Positions 1 to 8,200 of a stretch of 64,000 bases of DNA are shown here, one piece after another. A program made the position numbers and the translations under genes. A model generated the notes under the pieces. The model had not been told where the DNA came from. It searched no databases and was given only the letters and a program-made list of their open reading frames with translations. The first letter of the stretch is position 1, and each line of letters opens with the position of its first letter. Source of the DNA: JAOSJT01 sp035362335 (GTDB lineage Bacteria > Bacteroidota > Ignavibacteria > SZUA-365); assembly GCA_035362335.1 (NCBI GenBank), contig DAOSDL010000016.1:1-64000 (forward strand). The letters run 5' to 3'.

Positions 1-176
1 TCGGCTGAGATATTCAGTGAATAGCCAAGGTGGGGACATCGGAATTTGCCCTGTGAAATCGGCTGAGATATTCAGTGAATAGCCAAATCCGGCCGGGCGG
101 TCCCGCCTTCCGCCACGAGCATGGGCTATTCATTGAATAGCCAAATCCCGGCCTCGAAATAGCTGTCTCAGCCCGA
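1..176. repeat. REP-like palindromic repeat cluster
   Basis: Two identical 28-bp copies lie at 1-28 and 59-86, 58 bp apart, each carrying the dyad TATTCA-G-TGAATA. A third related copy at 124-142 is a perfect palindrome, GGCTATTCA-T-TGAATAGCC. The first ten bases (TCGGCTGAGA) reappear inverted with one extra base at 166-176, so the cluster is framed by inverted sequences. It sits downstream of the RAYT-like gene that ends at 414, which is the usual place for the palindromes that such proteins are associated with. The repeats are seen directly; the link to the neighbouring gene is inference. Confidence 0.7.
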
Positions 177-413
177 GACTGCCTCACTCCCCACGCGCAT
201 TTTCGCGAAATTCATAATACCGCAAGCTCCGGTATCATGAACCGCCTCCGATGGCTCCATAAAACCAGCCTGCCGATCCGAAATCCTCCGCCACCGCGCA
301 TACCTCTCCGGCGAATCGCCGCAGGGCGCTTCGTACCTGACTCGGGAACAATCGATTGACGCGAGCGGGTGCGATGGTCTATCGCGGACCATCCAATCCC
401 ATATTCCTCCACG
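177..413. other. Intergenic stretch, no feature seen
   Basis: This 237-bp stretch lies between the palindromic cluster and the 3' end of the reverse-strand RAYT-like gene. The short reading frames crossing it have no signal peptide, ribosome site or recognisable motif. No clear hairpin terminator for the reverse-strand gene was found. Confidence 0.4.
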
Positions 414-1235
414 CTACTCCGGCGCCAGCGAAAGCAGCATCGGCTCCGCATCCACAGTGTGCAACATCGCGAGCGAGGCGTCCAGCATCTCCGTCACCGT
501 GGGGGAACGCTTCTTCCTGGCCTTGCCCGCAGCAGGAGACGCCGCCGTTGTCGGCGGCCGCAGCACGGTGTCGCGCAGGAACACCGCGCGACCGAGCATG
601 AGCAATCCCGATGCAGACTGCGCCTCGGATCGCGGCACCCGGGCGTAGTCCTCGCCAAACAGAGCAAACGCCTCGTTCAGCACAGAGCGCAGATTCCGAA
701 CCGAAGGATTCGCCTTGTCACGCGTGAGCGCCGAGCGCTGCATCGCGGCGTTGAACGCGCAGCGGATCTCATGGAATTTACCGGCATCCGCCACAATGCA
801 ATCCTGGTAACGCCGCGTCCACACGGCACGCCCCGTTGTGCCTCGTGCGGCGTTGATGGCTCTCGCGCTGTTCATTTTTAGAAATCCCACCAGCAGCGGA
901 ATCGTCATCATCCTGCGCGCGCGAAGGAGATTCTCCCATTTCTCCGGATGTGCCGCGGTGTGATTGCGGAATTCGGTGATAGTGACGAGGATTTCGAGCG
1001 CATCGGATCGGAAGCGCGCGGCGTCGAGGCGCAGACAGGGGTAGCGTTGCACGGCGAGAGCGAGTTTCTCGAAGGTGATTTCCGCGAAAGCGTTGAGCCG
1101 CAGCACGCCGCCGCGTTCCTCGCCGAACAGCGCTTCGCCGCCCTCGGCATCGAGCCGCAGACAGTAGGTCCCAGGTTCGGAGTAGTTGTGCCCGCGCATG
1201 CGCGCACGGCGGTAAGGTATCTCAAGCTGCATCAT
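414..1235 (-). CDS. RAYT-like (IS200-fold) protein lacking HUH motif
   Basis: A 273-aa protein related to REP-associated tyrosine transposases (Y1_Tnp / IS200-like fold). Visible family marks are the N-terminal 'GHNYSEPGTYCLRL', a later 'VGFLKMNSARAINAARG' matching the 'vGsfKsavsrrIN' helix, and 'VWTRRYQDCIV' matching 'vWqrnYyehII'. Where active members carry the 'MPNHVH' HUH metal site, this protein has 'DALEILVTITEF', with no HUH. I also see no tyrosine in the following helix ('HEIRCAF'), where the catalytic Tyr is expected. It is therefore probably not an active transposase. The start at 1235 is chosen because GGGGAG lies just upstream; the frame stays open to a TTG at 1370. The C-terminal 60 residues are basic and low-complexity. 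A paralogue lies at 59833-60558. It is the only reverse-strand gene in the window. Confidence 0.75.
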   Translation of the reverse strand: MMQLEIPYRRARMRGHNYSEPGTYCLRLDAEGGEALFGEERGGVLRLNAFAEITFEKLALAVQRYPCLRLDAARFRSDALEILVTITEFRNHTAAHPEKWENLLRARRMMTIPLLVGFLKMNSARAINAARGTTGRAVWTRRYQDCIVADAGKFHEIRCAFNAAMQRSALTRDKANPSVRNLRSVLNEAFALFGEDYARVPRSEAQSASGLLMLGRAVFLRDTVLRPPTTAASPAAGKARKKRSPTVTEMLDASLAMLHTVDAEPMLLSLAPE

Positions 1236-1552
1236 TAGCTCCCCACTAATGGATGAAGGTGAAATGGAACGAGTAACATATTTCACTGGATGGAATTCCA
1301 CAATGCCAATCCAATGGGTCAATGGCATGCTCGGTATTCTGTCGCGTCCTACATCTGATTGCATGGGCAAGGCGGTACTCTGAACAGGTCAATCTGCAGG
1401 AGAAGGCGTGCGGGATTCTGTGGCTGCGATGCCGAACTCCAATACTCCTCGGCAGAATACACCATTGCGTACCGGTGGAACGCACTCGTCACGCGGAAAA
1501 CGGGCTCGGGGTAATCCCACGTAACGAGGAGGGAGTGGGTGATTGCTTTTTC
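1236..1552. other. Intergenic stretch, no gene seen
   Basis: About 320 bp separate the reverse-strand RAYT-like gene from the tRNA-Cys promoter region. It should hold the promoter of the reverse gene, but no convincing pair of boxes was found. The only long frame across it runs into the tRNA and is rejected. Confidence 0.4.
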
Positions 1553-1584
1553 ATTGCTTTTCCCCGCTGTCTTTGCTATCTTTT
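1553..1584 (+). promoter_or_regulatory. Probable promoter of tRNA-Cys
   Basis: ATTG at 1553-1556 is followed after 20 nt by TATCTTTT at 1577-1584. This fits the Bacteroidota pattern TTTG-N19-21-TAnnTTTG with mismatches. The predicted start of transcription falls a few bases before the mature tRNA 5' end at 1595. The surrounding T-rich tract stands out from the GC-rich neighbourhood. Confidence 0.4.
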
Positions 1585-1594
1585 CTATCCCATT

Positions 1595-1667
1595 GGCGAC
1601 GTACCCAAGTGGCTAAGGGGACGCTCTGCAAAAGCGTTATGCATCGGTTCGAATCCGATCGTCGCCT
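1595..1667 (+). tRNA. tRNA-Cys (GCA)
   Basis: The 73-nt sequence folds as a complete cloverleaf. The acceptor arm is GGCGACG paired with CGTCGCC, the anticodon stem ACGCT/AGCGT encloses the loop CTGCAAA with anticodon GCA, and the T arm holds GGTTCGAATCC. The discriminator base is T, as expected for tRNA-Cys. The CCA end is not encoded. A terminator follows directly. Confidence 0.95.
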
Positions 1668-1670
1668 CGA

Positions 1671-1700
1671 AAACGGCCGCTCACCAGCGGCCGTTTCTCT
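1671..1700 (+). terminator. Intrinsic terminator after tRNA-Cys
   Basis: Perfect 11-bp inverted repeat AAACGGCCGCT / AGCGGCCGTTT with a 4-nt loop (CACC), followed by a short pyrimidine tract TCTCTTATT. It lies 3 nt after the tRNA. Confidence 0.85.
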
Positions 1701-1821
1701 TATTGCAGCATCGACGGAACCCTCCCGCACCTGGTCTGTGGATGATGCGCCGCCACTTCCAGAGTGGAAGCGATAGATGCTCGACCCAATTACGCTGACC
1801 GGCTGACGGCCCGGCAGGGTA

Positions 1822-1850
1822 TTGACACGCGAAGATTCTGGACATATTTT
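1822..1850 (+). promoter_or_regulatory. Near-consensus promoter for the metal-efflux locus
   Basis: TTGACA at 1822-1827, a 17-nt spacer, then TATTTT at 1845-1850 (followed by G). This is the best sigma70-like box pair seen in the window and also fits the Bacteroidota -7 box TAnnTTTG. The predicted transcription start falls at or next to the ATG at 1857, so the mRNA may be leaderless. Confidence 0.6.
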
Positions 1851-1856
1851 GTCTCA

Positions 1857-2276
1857 ATGGGTTTTTCCAGACATAGCGCCCTTCGTGCCATCGTGGTCGG
1901 CCTGATGTTGATGTCCACCACCGGTGTGCCCCTCAGCTGGCACGTCTGCTCTATGAGCGGCACGGTTGCTGTCGCATCGAAATGTGACATGCATGCGAAT
2001 GGGATGGACAAAACGATGTGCTGCGCAGCGAAAGCGTCGCCCTCGCGTGAGTCGCTGCGCGCTGTTGCCTGCTGTATCGACATCGACCAATCCACTCGCG
2101 TTGATGACACCTACACGCAGAACTCACTGCGTGTGTTGCTGGATATCGAAACCCTTCCTCTTCCCGAACATACGGCGGCCGATCTCCCCATGACGTCGTA
2201 TCGCTGCGTCGCGGTGGATCTGCCGCCGCCGGACAATCTTCCCGCCTGGCTTTCCACAGGCACCTTCCTCTCCTGA
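1857..2276 (+). CDS. Small Cys-rich exported protein (HYC_CC_PP-like)
   Basis: A 139-aa protein with an N-terminal hydrophobic segment (about residues 8-25) that looks like a signal peptide. The order of landmarks is 'WHVCSMSG', then 'MCCAAK', then 'ACCID', and a late 'DLPPPDNLP'. This matches the H.C ... CC ... CC ... PPP order of the small Bacteroidota family called HYC_CC_PP, which commonly neighbours copper or heavy-metal efflux genes. Its function is unknown; the Cys, Met and His residues suggest metal handling in the periplasm. The ATG at 1857 is chosen because the hydrophobic segment follows at once and a strong promoter ends 7 nt upstream; no Shine-Dalgarno is visible. The frame extends upstream to 1764 without support. 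Confidence 0.6.
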   Translation: MGFSRHSALRAIVVGLMLMSTTGVPLSWHVCSMSGTVAVASKCDMHANGMDKTMCCAAKASPSRESLRAVACCIDIDQSTRVDDTYTQNSLRVLLDIETLPLPEHTAADLPMTSYRCVAVDLPPPDNLPAWLSTGTFLS

Positions 2277-2314
2277 GTTCAAACCGGCGAACCCAACGCC
2301 GTAGGCTCCACCGC

Positions 2315-2332
2315 ACCCCGCAATGACGGGGT
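2315..2332 (+). other. Short hairpin between small gene and efflux channel
   Basis: ACCCCG / CGGGGT with a 6-nt loop (CAATGA), 39 nt after the small Cys-rich gene. There is no T-tract, so it is a weak terminator at best. It may be an attenuator or an mRNA-stability element dividing the first gene from the pump genes. Confidence 0.3.
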
Positions 2333-2398
2333 CAACGCGTTGCTACACCATGACAACGCGACGGACATGGTTTTTGAACACAAGCAAGGAATGATGCC

Positions 2399-3670
2399 AT
2401 GAACAAGCATACATGTATCCTCTTCCTCCTAATCCTCCTCGCTCTGCAATCTCCCGTTGCGAGATCGCAGGTGTCGATAGGATCGGAAGAGGACGCGGTG
2501 CGTTACGCGCTCGAACACAGCGCCTCCATACGCGCCGCCAAACACGGAGTAGACGTCGCACGCGCCTCCCTGCGCCGCGCCGGCGCGTGGGAAGCGCCTA
2601 CCGTCGCGTTCGAATTTTATTCCACGCCAATCACATCGTTGAATCCTCTGCGCGATGGTCTGGAAAACGACTACTCGATTCAGCAGATGATTCCTTTCCC
2701 CGGGAAGATCGGAAGGATGGAAGACATGGCCGCCGCCGGTGTGCGCATGAAGGCGGGCGAGGTTGAGCGCGCACGTCGGGATGTTATCTATGAAACACGA
2801 CGCGTCTGGTCCATGCTCGCCACCGCGCAGCGACAACGCGCGATCAATCGTGAGGGAATTCAGCTTCTGGAACAACTGCTACGCAGCGTCGAGGCGGCGT
2901 ACAGCGTCGCCCGTGCGGGACTTGCCGATGTGCAGCGTGTGCGGGTGGATATCGATGTGTTGCGTGCGGAGGACTCCCGCATTCACGCGGAGGAACAGCG
3001 GTCGATCGCCATGCTCGAAGCGCTTCTCGGCAACACTCCACTGCTTCCTGCCTCGCTGCCGGTGGAAGAGGATGCGCCCTTCGTCTGGGAGTTGGACTCG
3101 CTCGGTGAACAGGCGCTGTTTCACCGCGCCGAACTCGGAGCGATGAATGCCGAGCGTGATATGCAGCTGGCGCGTCGCCAACTCGCACAGCGTGAATGGC
3201 TGCCCGATGTCATGCTGCGCGGAATGTACAAGGAAATGCATAACGACATGCCCGACCACTGGGCATTGATGATAGGGGTTTCTGTGCCCATCGCGCCGTG
3301 GGCGAGTGCCGGCTATGCAGGAGCGGTGGAAGAGGCCGAGGCCGATAGAAAACGTGTCGAGGAAAGTATCGAAGAGATGCGGCGCATGATGCGCTGGCAG
3401 GTTCGCGATGCCTGGCATGAAGCGTCATCGTTGCGACAGCGCCTCGAACGATTCCGCACTGCGGTCATTCCTTCGAGTGAACAGGCGCTGCAAGCCTCCA
3501 TGGCCGTGTATGCCACGGCGGGTGGCAGCGCCACTACCGTACTCGATGCCGCTCGCATGCTCGTCATGCTGCGCATGGATGCGGAGATGCTCGCGGGCGA
3601 GTACCGTGTCGCCCTTGCCAAACTCGAACGCGCTGTGGGGCGCGATCTCATTACATCAACGTCACGATGA
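2399..3670 (+). CDS. cusC: TolC-family outer-membrane metal-efflux channel
   Basis: A 423-aa protein of the outer-membrane efflux protein family, the trans-envelope channel of a tripartite pump. It begins with a signal peptide ending near 'ARSQ' (residue 24). The rest is the expected two-fold repeat of long helices with hydrophilic heptads: the first half contains 'QQMIPFPGKIGRMEDMAA', the second 'IGVSVPIAPWASAGYAGAV'. The length is typical. AAGGA lies about 10 nt before the ATG. Its last codons overlap a possible ATG of the adaptor gene (ATGA at 3667), so translation is probably coupled. The symbol refers to the Cus type by context; CzcC-like substrate range cannot be excluded. Confidence 0.85.
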   Translation: MNKHTCILFLLILLALQSPVARSQVSIGSEEDAVRYALEHSASIRAAKHGVDVARASLRRAGAWEAPTVAFEFYSTPITSLNPLRDGLENDYSIQQMIPFPGKIGRMEDMAAAGVRMKAGEVERARRDVIYETRRVWSMLATAQRQRAINREGIQLLEQLLRSVEAAYSVARAGLADVQRVRVDIDVLRAEDSRIHAEEQRSIAMLEALLGNTPLLPASLPVEEDAPFVWELDSLGEQALFHRAELGAMNAERDMQLARRQLAQREWLPDVMLRGMYKEMHNDMPDHWALMIGVSVPIAPWASAGYAGAVEEAEADRKRVEESIEEMRRMMRWQVRDAWHEASSLRQRLERFRTAVIPSSEQALQASMAVYATAGGSATTVLDAARMLVMLRMDAEMLAGEYRVALAKLERAVGRDLITSTSR

Positions 3671-3687
3671 AATCCCTGGAGCAGAAC

Positions 3688-5247
3688 ATGAATACAATTC
3701 GAAATATCACAGCTTCGCTGCTGCTGATGGTGCTCGCGGCGGCGTTGATCGCCTGCGGAGGCAAGGAAACATCGCATGCGCATGAAGGTGGCAAGGAAGA
3801 ATGGACCTGCCCGATGCACCCGTCGGTGGTGTCGGATCGGCCCGGCGCTTGCCCGGTGTGTCACATGGATTTGGTGAAAAAAGCCGAAGTGAAGGACATG
3901 TCCGCCGAGGACGAGGCGATGCTGCGCTCGGTCACTCTTTCGCCCGCACAGCGTGTACTGGCGAATATCCGTACCGTGGCGGCAACGCGCCGCGACCTCG
4001 CGCGCCCGCTCGAAGTGGTGGGGGTAGTGGATTTCGCGGAGCCCCTGCAGGCGGCTGTCAGCGCCCGCTTTCGCGGTCGCATCGAAAAACTGCATGTGAA
4101 TTTTACCGGCGCCATGGTGCGTCGCGGCCAGACGTTGTTCGAAATGTACAGTCCTGAACTCGTCACCACGCAACAGGATTATCTGATCGCGCTTGCCTCG
4201 CGTCGCGATGCATCCGCGGGTGGATCTGAAACGCAGGACCGGTTGCTCGCTTCCATCCGTGATCGTCTCGTGCTGCATTACGGTCTCGACGCGCGGAAAA
4301 TCGAACAGCTTGAGAAGAGCGGTGCCGTGCAACACAGTGTCGCTATTCCCTCGCCCATTTCCGGCACGGTGACCATGAAAAATGTGCAGGAAGGTCGCTA
4401 CGTGGACGATGGTACCGCCGTGTACGAGATCGCCGATCTCTCGCGCGTATGGGTGTATGTGGAGGTGCCGGAGCAAGACCTCCGTTTTGTCAAGGCCGGT
4501 CAGCAGGTGACGCTGCGTTCCGCCGCCTGGCCTGATGAGGAATTCCGCGGTCGCGTGACCTTCATCGATCCCGTCATGAAGCAGGAAACGCGCACCGTGC
4601 GTGTGCGGGTAGAATGCTCCAATCCGGGGAATCGCCTTCGTCCAGGGATGTACGTGAATGGCAGCGTCTCCACGCAATCACGCGAGATGCTGGTCGTGCC
4701 TGTGAATGCTGTGATTCGCACGGGTCGACGCGATGTGCTGTGGGTGGAAGCTGGCGAAAACCGCTTTGAACCGCGCACGGTCCGGCTCGGTGCGCGGAGC
4801 GGCGAATGGTACGAGGTACTCGATGGTGTGGAAGAAGGGGAGATGGTTGCGGAGACCGGCGGCTATCTGCTGGACTCGGAGAGCACGCTCACGCACCCGG
4901 AACTCGCGGCTTCGTCTCCGTCGGAGAACTCAAAGCAACAGGCGGACGGCGACAAAAAACGGCAGACCATGGGTACGGCCAGTGCGCCAAGAGAAATCAA
5001 GATTACCGTGAACTTCGGGTACAAACCGGAAGTGGTAAAAGTCAAGGCAGGCGAAACGGTGCGCCTGCTTTTCCATCGCACCGAGGATTCGAAATGCACC
5101 GAGGAGGTGGTGTTTCCGGATTTCAATATCCGCAAAGCTCTCCCCGCCTTCCGCAGTACTGCTGTGCAGCTCCAGCCGAAGAAGAAGGGCACATTCACCT
5201 ACAGCTGCGGAATGGACATGCTCCATGGCACGCTTGTGGTGGAGTGA
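3688..5247 (+). CDS. cusB: RND adaptor with heavy-metal and cupredoxin domains
   Basis: A 519-aa periplasmic adaptor (membrane-fusion protein) linking the RND pump to the outer-membrane channel. The start at 3688 is preferred over 3667: GGAG lies 6 nt before it, and it gives a lipoprotein signal with lipobox 'LIAC' (Cys23). Domains in order: a heavy-metal-binding domain at about 40-62 with the ligand pattern C41-x2-H44 ... C55-x2-C58-x-M60; a CusB/HlyD-like barrel-sandwich and beta-barrel region at about 90-400; and a C-terminal cupredoxin-like domain at about 435-519 containing 'SKCTEEVVFPDFNI' and 'TYSCGMDM', likely copper ligands. The extra C-terminal domain is not in classical CusB and supports copper or silver as substrate. 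Confidence 0.88.
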   Translation: MNTIRNITASLLLMVLAAALIACGGKETSHAHEGGKEEWTCPMHPSVVSDRPGACPVCHMDLVKKAEVKDMSAEDEAMLRSVTLSPAQRVLANIRTVAATRRDLARPLEVVGVVDFAEPLQAAVSARFRGRIEKLHVNFTGAMVRRGQTLFEMYSPELVTTQQDYLIALASRRDASAGGSETQDRLLASIRDRLVLHYGLDARKIEQLEKSGAVQHSVAIPSPISGTVTMKNVQEGRYVDDGTAVYEIADLSRVWVYVEVPEQDLRFVKAGQQVTLRSAAWPDEEFRGRVTFIDPVMKQETRTVRVRVECSNPGNRLRPGMYVNGSVSTQSREMLVVPVNAVIRTGRRDVLWVEAGENRFEPRTVRLGARSGEWYEVLDGVEEGEMVAETGGYLLDSESTLTHPELAASSPSENSKQQADGDKKRQTMGTASAPREIKITVNFGYKPEVVKVKAGETVRLLFHRTEDSKCTEEVVFPDFNIRKALPAFRSTAVQLQPKKKGTFTYSCGMDMLHGTLVVE

Positions 5248-5256
5248 GGTGATGTC

Positions 5257-8200
5257 ATGATAGAACGCATCATAACCTTCAGTGCACGCAATCGCTTCCT
5301 CGTGCTGCTCACCTATGCGGTGATTGTCGGCGCGGGTATCTGGGCGGTTGTCACCACACCCGTGGATGCCATCCCGGATCTTTCGGAAAATCAGGTGATC
5401 GTATTCACGGAATGGATGGGCCGTTCGCCGCAGATCGTGGAAGACCAGGTCACCTTTCCCCTGGTAACCGCGCTGCAGGGCGTGCCCGAAGTCGAAGCCG
5501 TACGCGCGCAGTCCATGTTCGGCATGTCCTTCATCTACATCATTTTCAACGAGCATTCCGATCTGTACTGGGCGCGAAGCCGCGTATTGGAAAAACTCTC
5601 CACTGTGCAATCATCGCTCCCGACGGGCGCGAAAGTGCAACTCGGTCCCGATGGAACAGGTGTGGGCCATGTGTACTGGTACACCGTCGAGGGGCCGTAC
5701 GACCTCGGCACGCTGCGTGCTGTGCAGGACTGGTACGTCAAACTGAATCTCCAGGGTGTCGAGGGCGTGGCCGAAGTCGCCTCCATCGGGGGCTTTGTAC
5801 GGCAGTATCAGATCGACATCGATCCGGACAAGCTGCGCGCCTATAGTGTTTCGCTCGCGGATGTGAAAAACGCCGTGCAGCGCTCCAACAACGATGTGGG
5901 TGGAAAGCTGCTGGAAGTTTCCGGTGCCGAGTCCTTCATTCGCGGACAGGGGTACATCCAGAGTGTCGAGGATATCGAGAGTATCGCCGTAATCACATCC
6001 ACTGGCGGCACACCGGTACGCATACGCGATGTCGCGACCGTGCAGATGGGCGGCGATATCCGTCGCGGGTCCCTGGAGAAGGACGGCAAAGGACAGGTGG
6101 TCGGCGGCGTCGTGGTGATGCGCCACAATGAAAATGCCCGCGAGGTGATCGAGCGGGTGAAGCAGCGTCTGGATGAGATTCGTCCGGGATTACCCCGGGG
6201 CGTGGAAATACACACGGCCTACGATCGCACCGATCTCATCGACGCGGCCATTTCATCGCTGCGCGATACTCTGGTTAAAGAGTCGATCGTTGTCAGCTTG
6301 ATTGTTCTGCTCTTCCTTCTGCACGTGCGCAGTGTGCTGCGCGTGATCATCGAATTGCCCGTGGCGGTGCTCATCGCCTTCGGTTTGATGAAGCTCTTTG
6401 GCATCTCGTCCAACATCATGTCGCTCGGTGGCATCGCCATCGCCATCGGAGTGATCGTGGACGCATCCATTGTCATGGTGGAAAATGCCTATCGCAACGT
6501 GGCACGCGCGCAGGAGGAACGTGGGACGTTGACAAAAGAGGACTATGTCTCCATATCCATCGCCTCCGCCCGGCAGGTGGGGCCGGCGATTTTTTACTCC
6601 GTTGCCATCATGGTCGTGTCCTTCCTGCCCGTGTTTTTCCTCGAAGGACAGGAGGGCAAACTGTTCCGACCGCTGGCATTTACCAAAACGTTCGTCATGG
6701 TCGGCTCGGCCATCATCGCGGTGACCTTCGTTCCCGTGCTGATGACCATGCTCACGCGCGGTCGATTCCGCAACGAGCAGGCCAATCCCGTCACGCGTAT
6801 CCTGAATCGCCTGTACGAGCCGGTGATACGCTGGGTGCTGCATTGGCGAAAAACCGCCATCGCGCTCAACATTCTCGCTCTGCTCGTCACCGTCCCCATG
6901 GTCATGGATACGGGATCGGAATTCATGCCCGCGCTCGACGAGGGTTCGCTGCTCTTCATGCCGGTCACCCTGCCATCGGCTTCCATTACCGAAGTGAATC
7001 GCGTGATGCAGGTGCAGGATGCGATCATACGCACGGTGCCGGAAGTGGAAACAGTCTTGGGCAAAGCCGGCAGGGCCGAGACGGCAACGGATCCAGCACC
7101 GGTGAGCATGATCGAGAGCATCATATTGCTCAAACCCCGCGATCAGTGGCGGCCGGGTATAACGCAGAACGACATCATCAGCGAGTTGGATGCGAAGTTG
7201 CAGATTCCCGGCGTGCGCAACGGGTGGACGCAGCCCATCATCAATCGCATCAACATGCTGGCGACCGGTGTGCGCACCGATCTCGGTGTGAAAATTTTCG
7301 GCAGCAATCTCGATACGTTGGAACAACTCGCGATACGCGCCGAGCAATTGTTGCGTGACATTCCTGGCGCTGCGGACTTGTACGCCGAACGCACGCAGGG
7401 CGGTTTATTCCTCGACATCACCATCGACCGCGACGCGGTGGCGCGCTACGGTGTATCGGTGGCCGACGTGCAGGACGTGATCGAGACGGCCATCGGTGGA
7501 GAGAACCTCGGTACGGTGATCGAAGGGCGGCAGCGTTTTCCACTCCGTGTCCGTTTCGATCGTGAACGCCGTGACGATATGGAGCGCATCCGTCAGCTGC
7601 CCGTGCCGGTGAATGTCGCATCCGTCGGTGGAGGAGCGGCGCTGGCCGTAGCTGCTCCGTCATCGGGAGGCGCAATGGAAAGCATGGCGGGCATGGGCAG
7701 CAGCGCCTTTCCCACGCGTCCGAGCCCGGGTGCATCCAGCACCGCCAGCTCAGGCGACACGAGGAAATCGCTGTCCACCCGCGCCTATGTGCCGCTCGGA
7801 GAACTCGCGCGCATCGCCATGGTGCCGGGTCCGCCAATGATTGCCAGCGAGGATGCACAGCTGCGGTCCATTGTGTTTCTGAATGTGCGCGGTCGCGACA
7901 TGGGCGGCTTTGTCGATGAAGCGAAACGCGTGCTGCAGGAGGAACTCACCTTGCCGCAGGGGTATTCCCTTGCGTGGAGCGGACAGTATGAAAACCAGAT
8001 CCGCGCGCGCGCGCGTCTGCAAATCCTCCTGCCCATCGTGCTGATCATCATCTTTGTCATGTTGTATCTCGCGACCAAGGATGCGCAGGAATCGCTGGTG
8101 GTGATGCTGTCCGTACCATTCGCACTTATCGGTGGAGTGTACGCCATTTATTTTCTCGGCTACAACTTTTCCGTGGCGGTGTGGGTGGGCTTCATCGCGT

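Noticed and set aside
1322..1798. 158-aa forward frame over tRNA-Cys
   Set aside because: It contains the tRNA and its terminator.
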